Assembly: GCA_009380005.1 (NCBI GenBank)
Contig: WHSQ01000010.1
Coordinates: forward strand, 1 to 60,581
Length of the DNA stretch: 60,581 bases
Reading direction: 5' to 3'
Origin: Actinomycetota bacterium
GTDB taxonomy: Bacteria; Actinomycetota; CADDZG01; WHSQ01
How positions within the stretch are numbered: the stretch's first letter is position 1; every line of letters begins with the position of its first letter. The notes beneath the pieces are model-generated. The model was not told the origin of the DNA. It did not search any database and was given only the letters and a program-made list of their open reading frames with translations. A program made the translations under genes and the position numbers. Positions 44,190 to 54,600 of this stretch are shown here, one piece after another.

Positions 44190-44848
44190 GTGGACAGCCG
44201 TTCTTCAGGTTCGACTGGGTGTGGGATCACAGGGACGACATCATGACCCGCCTGGGTGAGCACCTGGAGCTGACGCTCATCGCCGTGTTCCTCGGCTTCC
44301 TCATCGCATTCCCGATCTCGCTGTTCGCCTATCGACACCGCCGCGTGTACGCGCCCATCACGTGGGTAGCCGGGATCCTCTACACGATCCCCAGCCTGGC
44401 GCTCTTCGCCTTCCTCGCACCTTTCACCGGCCTCTCCGTCACCACTGCCGAGATGGGTCTGGTGAGCTACACGTTGCTGATCCTGATCCGCAACATCGTC
44501 GGGGGGCTCGACGGCGTTCCCGAGGATGTCCGTGAGGTCGCGCGCGGCATGGGTTACACGCCTCGACAGATGCTGTGGAAGGTAGAGCTTCCGCTTGCCG
44601 TGCCGGTGATCTTCGCCGGTGTCCGGATCGCCACGGTGACCACGATCGGCCTCGTCACGGTCACCGCCCTGATCGGTCAGGGAGGCTTCGGCTATTTCAT
44701 CCTCCAGGGCTTGAGCCGGTTCTTCAGCACGGCGACGATCCTGGGGGCGGTCTTGTCGATCGCCTTGGCGGTGCTGGCGGACCGACTCCTGATCGCGATG
44801 GAGCACCGCCTGACGCCCTGGGCCCGGGCCCGGGGAGGGGCCGTCTGA
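44186..44848 (+). CDS. Osmoprotectant ABC transporter permease (OpuCB type)
   Basis: 220 residues from GTG 44186, with about five helices. The EAA-like loop reads GVPEDVREVARGMGYTPRQMLWKVELPLAVPVIFAGVRIA, typical of ProW/OpuCB. The overlap with the ATPase stop (GTGA) and with the next permease start (TGATG) indicates a tightly coupled operon. The end TPWARARGGAV is cytoplasmic. Confidence 0.92.
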   Translation: MSGQPFFRFDWVWDHRDDIMTRLGEHLELTLIAVFLGFLIAFPISLFAYRHRRVYAPITWVAGILYTIPSLALFAFLAPFTGLSVTTAEMGLVSYTLLILIRNIVGGLDGVPEDVREVARGMGYTPRQMLWKVELPLAVPVIFAGVRIATVTTIGLVTVTALIGQGGFGYFILQGLSRFFSTATILGAVLSIALAVLADRLLIAMEHRLTPWARARGGAV

Positions 44849-45606
44849 TGGAGACGTTCCAGGACGTGACCGCATGGTTCTCGGACCCGGTCAACTGGTC
44901 CGGCCCCCAGGGCATCCCGCAGCGACTGATGGAGCACCTCCAATACTCGTGGGTCGCCGTCCTTCTGGCGGCGCCGGTCGGGGTCGCGCTCGGCACGTAC
45001 ATCGGCCACGCTCGGCGATTCGAGTTCATCACGGTGACGACGGCCAACCTTGGGCGGGCGCTGCCGTCGTTCGCGATACTCGCGCTCGCCTTCCCGATCG
45101 CGTTGCACTACAACCTCGGTTTCAGCATCTGGCCGACGGTTGCCGCTCTGTTCTTCCTCGCGGTACCACCGATACTCACGAACACCTACGTGGGGGTGAA
45201 GGAGGTCGATGCCGACACGGTGGAATCGGCCCGTGGGATGGGGATGAGCGGGTCACAGGTCCTCCGGAGGATCGAAGTGCCGCTCGCGGCGCCCCTGATC
45301 GTCACCGGCATCCGAACCGCCGCCGTGCAAGTCGTGGCGACGGCAACGCTCGCGGCAGTCGTCGCCGGGGGTGGTCTGGGCCGGTTCATCGTTGATGGAT
45401 TCGCACGGCAGAGAGGAGACATGATCCTGGGCGGAGCTTTCCTCGTCGCCGCCCTGGCGATCCTCACGGAGGTCTTCTTCGCGTTCGTCGAACGATCGGT
45501 GAAGCCGCGCACGGCATCGCAAGACAGATCACGCTTCAAGCCCCCATACCGGCATGCCGCACAAGCGGGTCGACCGGGTGGGGACGGCTATGTGCCGGGA
45601 GCCTGA
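44848..45606 (+). CDS. Osmoprotectant ABC transporter permease (OpuCD type)
   Basis: 252 residues from ATG 44848 (METFQDVTAWFSDPVNWSGPQGIPQRLMEHLQYSW), which overlaps the previous stop. It is paralogous to OpuCB and has the loop DADTVESARGMGMSGSQVLRRIEVPLAAPLIVTGIRTAAVQ. It forms the heterodimeric channel with the upstream permease. A cytoplasmic tail of about 35 residues is variable. Confidence 0.92.
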   Translation: METFQDVTAWFSDPVNWSGPQGIPQRLMEHLQYSWVAVLLAAPVGVALGTYIGHARRFEFITVTTANLGRALPSFAILALAFPIALHYNLGFSIWPTVAALFFLAVPPILTNTYVGVKEVDADTVESARGMGMSGSQVLRRIEVPLAAPLIVTGIRTAAVQVVATATLAAVVAGGGLGRFIVDGFARQRGDMILGGAFLVAALAILTEVFFAFVERSVKPRTASQDRSRFKPPYRHAAQAGRPGGDGYVPGA

Positions 45607-45694
45607 TCAGAACTAGCCACGAGCGACGGATAGGGTCGACGGTCCAGACGGGTTCACGTTCGGAACCCGCCGGAAATGAGAGGGAGGTTTACCC

Positions 45695-46612
45695 ATGCGG
45701 ATCTTCCGCAATAGCGTTCTCGGGGCGATCCTCCTCACGCTCGCGCTCGTCGCGACCGCGTGTGGTGGATCGGGTGGGGACGGCGATGACACCGGCAGCA
45801 ACGGAGACAAGGGTTCGATCACCGTCGGCTCCGATAGCTTCCCGGAAGCGCAGATCGTGGGCGAGATGTATGCCCAGGTACTGGAGAATGCTGGGTTCGA
45901 GGTCGAACGACAACTCGACATCGAATCGCGTGAGGTTCGTCTGCCGGCGATGGAGTCCGGCGAGTTACAGGTTGCGCCGGAATACGTTGCGAGCTTGCTG
46001 TCCGTCATCGATCCCGACGCCGACATCTCCGGCGACGTGGACGAGGTAGCCGGAACGCTAGAAGGCGTCCTCGGAGAGAAGGGGCTCGAGATCCTCGAGC
46101 CGTCCGCCGCGGTCGATACGAACGCCTTCGTCGTCACCCAGGAGGTCGCCGACCAGAGCGGGCTGTCTGCGGTGAGCGATCTGGAAGGCGTGGCCTCGGA
46201 CATGGTCCTCGGCGCGCCGGCCGAGTGTCCCGACCGGCCCTTCTGCATCCCGGGTCTGAAAGAGGTCTACAACGTCGAGTTCGGCGACTTCAAGGCTTTG
46301 GAGTATGGAGCCGCGACCGTACAAGCACTGAGCTCGGGTGCCGTCGACGTCGCGCTGCTCTTCTCGACCGATCCGTTGATCGACCAGCAGAACCTCGTGT
46401 TGCTCGAGGACGACAAGGGTCTGCAATCGGCCGACAATATCGTTCCGCTCGTTTCGTCGGACATAGCAGAAGACGTGGCCGAGATCCTCAACGAGGTGAG
46501 TGCTGCGCTCACCACCGAGAACATCACACAGCTGAACGCTCGCGTGGCGATCGACGCCGAGGACCCCGAAGACGTAGCCCAGGAGTTCCTCGAAGAGGAA
46601 GGTCTCATCTAG
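45695..46612 (+). CDS. Osmoprotectant-binding lipoprotein (OpuCC/ProX type)
   Basis: 305 residues. A lipoprotein signal ends LVATACGGSG, so it is tethered to the membrane. A Gly/Asp-rich spacer leads to the type II binding fold beginning ITVGSDSFPEAQIVGEMYAQVLENAGFEVER, as in the OpuAC family. PAECPDRPFCIPGLKEVYN contains two close Cys, probably a disulphide. The last gene of the importer, 88 bases after the second permease, it converges on the DUF1684 gene. Confidence 0.92.
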   Translation: MRIFRNSVLGAILLTLALVATACGGSGGDGDDTGSNGDKGSITVGSDSFPEAQIVGEMYAQVLENAGFEVERQLDIESREVRLPAMESGELQVAPEYVASLLSVIDPDADISGDVDEVAGTLEGVLGEKGLEILEPSAAVDTNAFVVTQEVADQSGLSAVSDLEGVASDMVLGAPAECPDRPFCIPGLKEVYNVEFGDFKALEYGAATVQALSSGAVDVALLFSTDPLIDQQNLVLLEDDKGLQSADNIVPLVSSDIAEDVAEILNEVSAALTTENITQLNARVAIDAEDPEDVAQEFLEEEGLI

Positions 46613-46631
46613 CCACCCGTCGAAGGCACTC

Positions 46632-47300
46632 TCAGGTTCGCACGACGTGCCCGGGGGTGCCTTCGGCGCGTTCGGCCGCCTTCTTCTCGCCGGCCTCGAC
46701 GGGGACGGTCAATCGATTCTCGGGCGGTGCCAGCGGGCAGACCCAGCGAGGGTCGTAGCTGCAGGACGGGTTGTAGGCGAAGTTGAAGTCGAGGACCAGA
46801 CGGTCGTTCTCCGTGCCCAGGTCGGCGCCCTTGACCGTGTCGATCAGGTAGCGACCCGCCCCGTAGGTGGTGTCACCGCTGGTCTCGTCCCGGAAGCTCA
46901 GGAACGCGCCACCGCCGTAGCCCTCCAACCAGAACAGGGACAGGAACTGGGGCTCGCCGAGCAGCTCGAAGGAGGCCCGGGCGAACCGGACGAATCTGTA
47001 TGGGGCTTGCCCGCTGGTGGCTATCTGGATCCGGTCGCGATCGGTCGGTGCCAGGGTTCCGGTGACCCGCAGGCCGGGGTCGTAGTCGAAGTAGGGGAGA
47101 CCCGCGAACGCCGAACGCTCCTCCGGCGGCAGGGGGGACTGGGGATGTTGCCCGAACAGGTGATCACGCTCCTCTCGCCACTCGCGCCAGGCCTCGTCTG
47201 GGGCCGTTGATCGACGGATCCGGGCGTAGAGCTCGAAGACACGTCGTTTCCAATCCAGAAGCCCTACCTCATTGATGTCGACGCTCATCGCGGCGACCAT
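46632..47300 (-). CDS. DUF1684 family protein
   Basis: 222 residues (or 218 from the second ATG at 47288). The family pattern is clear: WREERDHLFGQHPQSPLPPEER, FAGLPYFDYDPGLRV, FLSFRDETSGDTTYGAGRYL, and YNPSCSYDPRWVCPLAPPENRLTVPVEAGE. DUF1684 proteins are small cytoplasmic beta-barrel-like proteins of unknown activity. It diverges from the drug exporter with 56 bases between, and converges on the OpuC-type binding protein. Confidence 0.88.
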   Translation of the reverse strand: MVAAMSVDINEVGLLDWKRRVFELYARIRRSTAPDEAWREWREERDHLFGQHPQSPLPPEERSAFAGLPYFDYDPGLRVTGTLAPTDRDRIQIATSGQAPYRFVRFARASFELLGEPQFLSLFWLEGYGGGAFLSFRDETSGDTTYGAGRYLIDTVKGADLGTENDRLVLDFNFAYNPSCSYDPRWVCPLAPPENRLTVPVEAGEKKAAERAEGTPGHVVRT

Positions 47301-47356
47301 AGCCCAGGAACATCACCGGTCTCCCCGACGTTGGGCGACTACATGACTGGAGTCTC

Positions 47357-49054
47357 ATGAGCCGTAAGAACTGGATCCTGACGGCGGTCATCTTGGCCTC
47401 GGGCACCGTCTTCTTGGATGGGACGGTCGTGAATGTCGCGCTGCCCCAGATGGGCAAGGAGTTGTCGCGCTCGTTCCTGGGATTGCTCGAGGGCCAGACC
47501 TACGTCTATTACGGATACCTGCTCACACTCAGCTCCTTCTTGATCCTGGCCGGTGCGCTGAGTGACTTCTTCGGGCGTCGTCGGGTGTTCTCGATCGGGG
47601 TGGCCGGGTTCGCGATCACGTCCATGCTCTGCGCGCTCGCGTGGAACATGGAGGTCCTCGTCGCTTTCCGCCTCCTCCAGGGGATCGCCGGTGCGATCCT
47701 CATCCCGGGCTCACTGGCGATACTCACGGCGTCGTTCGAAGGGGAGGAGCAGGGGCGCGCGTTCGGGATATGGGCCGGCGCCTCGTCGGCCGTGACGATC
47801 CTGGGACCCGCGATCGGAGGCGCCGCCGTGACCTATATCTCGTGGCGCGCCGTCTTCTTCATCAACATCCCGCTGCTGGCCCTCGCCTTCTACGCGACGG
47901 TCAAGCACATCGACGAGTCAAAGGACGAAGAAGCTCCGGCTCACTTCGACTGGTTGGGGGCCGTCGTGATCGCTCTTGCTTTGGGCGGCGTGACCTTCGG
48001 TCTTATCCGAGGCGAGGTGCAGCGCTGGGAGGACTCGCTCGCGTTCACGGCGATAGGTGTTGGTCTCCTTGCCACTTTCGCCTTTCCATTCCTGATGAGG
48101 ATGCGTAAGAACCCCCTCGTTCCTCTCGGCCTCTTCAAGTCCCGAAACTTCAGCGTTACGAACCTCTCCACATTGATCATCTACGGCGCTCTGTACGTCA
48201 CGTTCCAGTATCTGGCGCTCTTCTCGATCGGGACGCTGGGTTACAACGGGCTCGGATTCGGGCTGGCCGGGATCCCCGGTTCTCTGTTCCTGGTCCTGTT
48301 CTCTTCGAAGGTGGGAGCGCTGGCCGGGAAGTACGGACCGCGCGCCTTCATGGCCGTCGGCCCGGCCGTCATGGGGGTGGGACTGCTGTGGCTGGCGCGC
48401 GTGCCTTCCGACAGCACTCCGTGGCAGGCAACGCTCGACGATCTCTCGTCGTTCGTTCCACCGACCGGTTACCTGGTCGACGTATTGCCGGCGTTGGTCG
48501 TTTTCGGAATCGGCCTCACGATCATGGTGGCTCCGCTGACCACGGCGCTCATGCGCTCGGTCGAGGTGCGACATTCGGGTCTAGCGTCGGCGATCAATAA
48601 CGCGATCTCTCGCGTGGGACCGCAACTGATCGGAGCCGCCCTCTTCATCGCCTTGAGCATCAACTTCTACGCGGCCATGGAAGAACGGGTGCCCTCGCTG
48701 GACGTCTCCTCGCCGGAGGTGCGAGAGGACATCTCGCCTCTGAACCAACCGCAGGACGCGCCCCCCGAAATTATCCAGGCGGCCAAGGAATCCTCGACCG
48801 AAGCGTTCCACGTTGCGATGTTCGTATCGGCCCTGGCTTGCTTGCTGGGTGCCGCCGTGAACGCCGTGGGGATCCGCAACGAGCAACTGGTGGGTCACGA
48901 CGAAGCGAGGAGAGCGACGGAGCCGGCCGAGGCGACGCCACGGCCTGACCGGTCTCCCGCCAGCCTAGGCACTCAGGTCGGCGCGACGGGCGTTCGTGGA
49001 GACCAAGTCGTAGCCGCTTCGCGCCAGAGCCCGCAAAGCGATCGAGAGGTGTGA
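47357..49054 (+). CDS. Drug exporter of the DHA2 MFS family (EmrB/QacA type)
   Basis: 565 residues with about 14 helices. It starts WILTAVILASGTVFLDGTVVNVALPQMGKEL, the D-T-V-V-N-V-A-L-P pattern of the family, and has FFGRRRVFSIGVAGFAITSM (motif A) and GAILIPGSLAILTASF (motif C region). A hydrophilic loop near 430-460 and a disordered tail of about 45 residues follow. The stop TGA falls inside the first copy of the 27-bp dispersed repeat, so the original C-terminus may have been altered. Confidence 0.9.
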   Translation: MSRKNWILTAVILASGTVFLDGTVVNVALPQMGKELSRSFLGLLEGQTYVYYGYLLTLSSFLILAGALSDFFGRRRVFSIGVAGFAITSMLCALAWNMEVLVAFRLLQGIAGAILIPGSLAILTASFEGEEQGRAFGIWAGASSAVTILGPAIGGAAVTYISWRAVFFINIPLLALAFYATVKHIDESKDEEAPAHFDWLGAVVIALALGGVTFGLIRGEVQRWEDSLAFTAIGVGLLATFAFPFLMRMRKNPLVPLGLFKSRNFSVTNLSTLIIYGALYVTFQYLALFSIGTLGYNGLGFGLAGIPGSLFLVLFSSKVGALAGKYGPRAFMAVGPAVMGVGLLWLARVPSDSTPWQATLDDLSSFVPPTGYLVDVLPALVVFGIGLTIMVAPLTTALMRSVEVRHSGLASAINNAISRVGPQLIGAALFIALSINFYAAMEERVPSLDVSSPEVREDISPLNQPQDAPPEIIQAAKESSTEAFHVAMFVSALACLLGAAVNAVGIRNEQLVGHDEARRATEPAEATPRPDRSPASLGTQVGATGVRGDQVVAASRQSPQSDREV

Positions 49055-49077
49055 GCCTAAGTGGACGCTATTCGAAC
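49051..49077 (+). repeat. 27-bp dispersed repeat, copy 1
   Basis: GTGAGCCTAAGTGGACGC followed by TATTCGAAC. It differs from copies 2 and 3 at three positions. It contains the stop of the upstream exporter. The 200 bases from here to the ABC gene at 49253 have no convincing gene. Confidence 0.8.
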
Positions 49078-49252
49078 GCTCTGAATGATGTGAGAACACT
49101 CGCCCGGTGCGTAGATCCGAGCAGGGCGCCGACGGTCGACCCGCAGTCGACGGGTCGGGGAGGATGGCCGGCCGCGTTCGCTACTCGCTCCTTGACCACA
49201 CATTTGCGGTACCCGACAGTAGTAATCGGGCTGGGGTACACAGGAAGGTTCG

Positions 49253-50995
49253 ATGGTGGGAAAAACGGAGAAGGCTGCACCGCCGGTCGCTGAACCAGGG
49301 TCTGCGTTGGCTACTCAGGATCACCGCGGCGGGGTCCGTATTCAGACTGAGGCGCTCGGCAAGGTAACCAAGAGTGGCGTAGCGCTCCTCCAGGGGATCT
49401 CGTTAACGATCCAACCAGGGGAACTGGTCGGAGTCGTCGGCGGCAGTGGCGCCGGCAAGACCACGTTGCTCGAAGCGCTCGCAGGTGTCTCGCCGGCGAA
49501 CTCAGGGCGCGTGTTATTCGACGATGTCGATCTCTACGCCAACCGAGATCTGTTCCGAACGATCCTCGGGTACGTGCCCCAGGACGACATCATCCACATG
49601 GATCTTCCTCTCTCTCGAACCCTCCGGTACGCAGCTCGTTTGCGACTGCCGCCGGATAGTCCGGAGGGGACCGTGGGCGCCGCCGTCGATGAAGCCCTTG
49701 CCACGCTCGATCTCGTCGAACGCGCCCAGACTCGCGTCGCTGCCTTGAGTGGAGGCCAGCGGAAACGGGCCAGTATCGCCGTCGAAATGCTTACTCAACC
49801 CAAGGTGTTCTTCCTCGACGAACCCACGTCGGGCTTGGATCCTGCGACGAGCGCTGAGTTGCTGAAGACGTTGCGGAGCTTGGCAGATCAAGGCGCGACG
49901 GTTGTTTTCACCACCCATAGCGTCCAGGACTTGACGGGATGCGATCGCGTGATCTTCCTTGCACAAGGCGGCCGCCTGGCTTTCGTCGGAAGCGCGGACG
50001 AAGCCCGCACCCACTTCGCCGTCGCATCTGTTGAGCAGATCTACGAGCGACTTGGCGCTGATTGGGCCGACCACCACGAGACGGGCTTACCTCCTCAGGC
50101 AAGCATGGCCCGTCTACGTAAGCCGGGTGCCCCCGTCGTCGGCGCTCGGGGTCGCTCCCTACCCGGTGCCTTTCGCCAGCTCGCGGTGTTGACCGCCCGG
50201 TCCCTGGAGACCATGACGCGCAACAAGCTAACCCTGGCAATCCTGCTTGGCTCGCCGGCGATGGTCGTGGCGATGTTCGTGGTCCTTTTCAGGCGCGGTG
50301 CGTTTGCGTTCGACGATCCCAGTCCCACTTCCATACTCATGATCCTGTTTTGGGTGACGTTCGGCAGCTTCTTTTTCGGACTCACCTACGGGTTACTGCA
50401 GATCGTTACCGAGCGGGCCATCGTTCGCCGCGAGTACCTCGTCGGGCTCAGGCTGACTTCATACCTGTTCTCGAAGGTGGCCCTGCTGCTCCCATTCCTC
50501 TTGGTGGTGAATGTCGTGATGCTGGCCGTGCTCCGCGCGCTGGACAGGCTTCCCTCGGACAGCTTGTCCACGTATGCGTCCGTTGCTGTGACACTGACCC
50601 TCGACGCATTGGCGGCCCTGGCGACGGGACTCCTAGCGTCCGCAGCCGTTTCCACCCCTTCCCAGGCGACGCTGGCTCTACCGATGCTGTGCTTTCCAGC
50701 GGTGCTGTTCTCGGGAGCGATCCTTCCCGTGAATGTGATGGCAAGTCTCGGGAAATGGATCAGTGCGGTCATCCCCGTGCGGTGGGCCTTCGAGGGGGTC
50801 GGGCACGATCTCGGCGTTCGCCATCTCTTGAACCATGGAGGATCCGACCTTGGACCTCCGCTGGTCGAGACCTATGGATCCTCAGGCATGGAGCCAACGG
50901 GCGTCTACTGGCTCTATCTCGCGGTATTCACGATCGTGTTATTGGGCGCCGCTCGGTGGATCCTTCTCCGCTCGGTGCGGCGAGGAGGCCGGTAG
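49253..50995 (+). CDS. ABC transporter with fused ATPase and permease (ABCG-like half transporter)
   Basis: 580 residues. The ATPase comes first: Walker A GGSGAGKTT (about 63-71), signature LSGGQRKRASIAVEM, Walker B KVFFLDEPTSGLD and H-loop FTTHSVQD. From about residue 320 an ABC-2 type permease follows, with six helices in an ABCG-like arrangement (LAILLGSPAMVVAMFVVLF to VYWLYLAVFTIVLLGAA). The ATPase-permease order and the GGQRKRASIA signature fit the ABCG/White group of bacterial exporters. The substrate is unknown. The gene follows the first repeat copy and stands alone. Alternative later starts are possible, as the first 30 residues are disordered. Confidence 0.88.
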   Translation: MVGKTEKAAPPVAEPGSALATQDHRGGVRIQTEALGKVTKSGVALLQGISLTIQPGELVGVVGGSGAGKTTLLEALAGVSPANSGRVLFDDVDLYANRDLFRTILGYVPQDDIIHMDLPLSRTLRYAARLRLPPDSPEGTVGAAVDEALATLDLVERAQTRVAALSGGQRKRASIAVEMLTQPKVFFLDEPTSGLDPATSAELLKTLRSLADQGATVVFTTHSVQDLTGCDRVIFLAQGGRLAFVGSADEARTHFAVASVEQIYERLGADWADHHETGLPPQASMARLRKPGAPVVGARGRSLPGAFRQLAVLTARSLETMTRNKLTLAILLGSPAMVVAMFVVLFRRGAFAFDDPSPTSILMILFWVTFGSFFFGLTYGLLQIVTERAIVRREYLVGLRLTSYLFSKVALLLPFLLVVNVVMLAVLRALDRLPSDSLSTYASVAVTLTLDALAALATGLLASAAVSTPSQATLALPMLCFPAVLFSGAILPVNVMASLGKWISAVIPVRWAFEGVGHDLGVRHLLNHGGSDLGPPLVETYGSSGMEPTGVYWLYLAVFTIVLLGAARWILLRSVRRGGR

Positions 50996-51065
50996 GGCGC
51001 GCTCACGGTGACGGGAGCGATCCCCTGAGCACTCCGCGCCAACGTCACGAACGGCAATCAGTCCG

Positions 51066-51353
51066 GTGCGGGTTCGACCCTGGCAGTGGCAGCACTATTC
51101 AGACCCCCTGGGATCGCGCGTCCAGGGGTTCATCGACCGCCGCTTTTACCGTCGCAAGGTACGACGCGCGGCTAAGACGCTCGAACAGTTCTCCCAACGC
51201 TTGCGCGACGAGCTCAACCTCGAATCGCTGACGCGAGAGCTCATGGACGTCATCAACCACACGATGGGGCCCAGCCAAGTGTCGGTGTGGCTTCGAGCCT
51301 CTTCAACGAATGATGCGGCACTTATCGGAGCCGACGCGATCAGCCAAGGATGA
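51066..51353 (+). pseudogene. Remnant of a membrane sensor protein (pre-GAF coiled-coil segment)
   Basis: A 95-codon open frame whose middle matches a characteristic stretch of actinobacterial multi-TM sensor proteins: DPLGSRVQGFIDRRFYRRKVRRAAKTLEQFSQRLRDELNLESLTRELMDVINHTMGPSQVSVWLR. In intact genes this follows several TM helices and precedes GAF or kinase domains. Here neither is present. Upstream of 51066 no similar sequence is seen, and it stops after WLRASS plus about 15 unrelated residues. I take it as a decayed fragment and not a working gene. Confidence 0.6.
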
Positions 51354-51670
51354 CGGTGCAGAGATGGCTGGGGCACGGCTCTGGTAAGCGGCCACAGGGG
51401 ATGGGTCTCGCGGTTCCTTCCGGAGCGGTCACGTCGAACCTAGCAAGGAGAATCGCACGTCAGTCCCGGCTCCGGGGAGAGGATCGGACCGCCTGAGCGA
51501 GGTCTCGGTGGGGCCGAGAAGAGAGGTCAACTCCGGGCCCAATAGCGCAAAGCGATCGCGCCCAAAGGTAGGAGATCGGCCACGGGTGGCTAATAGCACG
51601 AAGGGTAGCCGCCGCGCCGCGGCCGGTCTCTCGGCGCGGATCCGCCATCGAGTTCGAGAGGGTGAGCGCC
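51354..51670. other. Spacer before the M14 peptidase gene
   Basis: About 320 bases with no recognisable gene, repeat or RNA. Frames on both strands are Arg-rich and look like shadow translation. A weak ribosome site GAGGGTGAG lies just before the peptidase ATG. Confidence 0.4.
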
Positions 51671-54600
51671 ATGCGCAGGAAGATCGGGCCCGTAGTGTTG
51701 GTCCTAGTCCTGTTGTTCGCGAGCCTGGGCGCAGCCACCACGGACGCTGTGGCGGTCCCGAACCCCGTCGCCACCACGGACGCCGAGTATCTCGCCTACG
51801 GCCGCGCGTTCCCCGACCCCCACGGGTGCACCAACGGGGCCCCTGGAACCAGCCCCCACGCCAAGGGGAACGTTTGCGTGGGCCAGTTCCTCCACCACGA
51901 CGAGACCATCGCGGGCGCGGAGTTCCTCGAGAGTAAGCATCCGCGGTTCCTCCAGGTAACACGCCTGGATCAGGCCTATGACAACCCGAACTTCCGCTCG
52001 GCGGGAATCCCCACGGCCTTTGGCCCGGACGAGGACGGCGATCCGCAGGTCCTGAGCCGGGACCGGCGTCCCCTTCACCTGTTCAAGATCACGGACGCGG
52101 AGTCGGACATCCCCGAGGCCGACCGTCTGCACTTCGTCTACGCCCTTTCCATACACGGGATCGAGCGAGCCGGCCTGGAGGGCGGAGTCCGGGCCATGGA
52201 GGACCTGGTGACCTGGGCTGCCTGCGAGGCGGACCCCTCAGCGGCTCCGGCCTGTGCTACGGAGGGACCTTTTCCCAAGCCGATCGTGGAGACACCGACG
52301 CAGCGTGAAGTCCCCACCGCCGGGGACGTCCTCCGCCGCTCGGTGATCTACTTCATGCTCCCCAATCCGGACGGCTGGCACCGTGGCGAGGTCGTGGAGG
52401 GCGGGCTCTTCTACCAGCGCTACAACGGCAACGGTGTCGACCTGAACCGCGACTGGCCGACCGTCGGGTACACATACCGTCCCTACTCGCCGGCGTCCGA
52501 GCCCGAGGTGAAGGCCTACACGGAGGTTCTGCGGAAGATCCGGTCCGCAACCTCGGGGAACCGGTTCGCCGGAGGCATCGACCTCCACGGCCAGCTAACG
52601 GCGAACGCGTTCTCCTTCACGCTCTTGGGTTCGGGACAGCGCGACTTCCGGAAGAACTTCTCCACGGTCGACCAGTCCCTGCGGGCGTGGGAGGACCAGA
52701 CCGCTCGTCTGGCGTGGTCGCCCTACATCGGGTCGGTGTTCGATGTCGCCGACCAGTGGGGCACGGTGGTGGACACCATCGGTTACCAGGTCACCGGCGG
52801 CCTCGGGGACTGGTTCGAGTCCCCGATAGGCCTGGGGGCGGTGGGGATCGACAACGAGATGTCTCTGTCCCACCTCGCGCCGAACACCGCCTACGAGCCC
52901 GGGTTGGAGCAGGCCCACATCGACGGCAACAAGGGGCTGATCTACTCGCAGATCTCCTCCATGCTCACCGAGGAGGACTCCGATTTCGTGTACGACCCAC
53001 GGGGCAGGGTGGCGTACATCTTCGATCCCCGGCGCATCTCACACCTCGGAGACGATCGAGACCAGAACCCCGGATTCCCGGCCCAGAACGACATCGACAC
53101 TCTCGTGCCCTGTGCTTCTGGGGCTTGTGATGGCGGCGAGTTCGTCATGGAAGGCGACGCCCCGACGCTCGAGTTCGACGTGCTGGGCCCGAACCGGGGG
53201 ATCTGGAACGGCGGGATCACCGTGGAGGCGACGTTCACCAACCTCCAGGGCATCTCCCCCACGGCCTCCTTCCCGAACATAGAGCTCCAGAGGTTCGAGA
53301 CCGACCACGGGGACAACGAGTGGGAGACGGTGGCCCGGTCTTACATCCAGGGCGGCCAACCCGACCTCTATGCTCAGGCCGGTCAGATCGTGACCGCGAA
53401 CGACCCGGTCCCGGGACGGTGGCGGGTACGGGTGACCAGCTCGGTCGGGGGGCCGGTCCGCCTGGAGATCGATTTCAACCGCCACACGGCGGAAGAGGAT
53501 CCCGGCCAGGCGCCCTTCGACGTGTCGAACATGGACTTCTTCGACGACCTGAACAGATACATCCCCGGCGCCGACGAGGACTTCGAGGCGGTCACCGTGG
53601 ACCAGGTCCTGGCCGACCCCGGCCTCCTGAACGGGTTCGACTCCGTCGTGGTGGCCAACGACTTCATGCCCGGGTTCGTGTTCCCGGCGGAAGAGGTGTT
53701 CACCGGTGAGCCCCAGGACGCCATCGAGTTCAGCTTCGGCCCCGAAGCGGCGCCGGCCCCGCAGGTCGGACCCGATGGGACCTTCGAGTTCGACGTCGTG
53801 GGGGCGCCCGATGCCGACAACGACCAGATGGTGGTCACCGGCAACTGGGAGGTTCCCAGCGACTACGACCTCCACGTCGAGCAGCTCGTGGGCGACGCGT
53901 GGGTCAATCAGGGATGCCAGTGCTCGTTCATCACCAACGGGGAGCAGGTGACGGTGACCGCTCCGCAGGCCGGCACGTGGCGGGTCCGGCTCCAAAACTT
54001 CGCCGCCGCGCCTCAGCCGGTACAGGGGACGATCGAGTTTTCCTCCGATCCTCCGCCTCCGGTGCCTCCCGCGAGTGAGTACACCCAGGAGGAGTTCCAG
54101 CAGTACGCCTCGGCCCTCGGAGGCTTCGCCGAGGGCGGCGGGAACCTGGTGCTCACGGACCGGTCCCTCCAGGGACTGGTGGGCATGGGCGTGGTACCGG
54201 AAGGCTCGATCGATTCGTCCCAACCGGGCGGGCGCGGGCCGGTTCCCCGGTACCAGTTCAACGTCCCCGACCGCGGCAACCTCTGCACCCCCGACAGCAC
54301 CGATCCCCTGGTGAAGGACGTGTGCTTGCCCGGCACCGCGGGGGGCACCGCCAGGCAGGCCGTCGAGCCCACCCCGCTGGGGTACTCGCCGGATGCCACC
54401 GAGGACGGGGCCCCGGATGCCAAGCTCACCCAGTTCTTCGTGGACCGGGCCGCGTGGGAGGCCGGATGCGGGAAGGACGACGAGGCGACGTGCACCTCGG
54501 GACTGTTCGGGACCGGGACCGGGCTCGGAGAGCGCAGGTTCGGCGACGGGGTGATCCGGATCGCCGGGGCCATGTTCCCCGACCCGAACTACAACCCCGG

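Noticed and set aside
49190-49226. TTGACC and TAGTAA as a promoter for the fused ABC transporter
   Set aside because: The spacer would be 22 bases, too long; no better -10 is seen.
51061-51090. GGGTTCGACCC, resembling a tRNA T-arm
   Set aside because: The flanking bases do not form the 5-bp stem, and no acceptor, D or anticodon arms are found.
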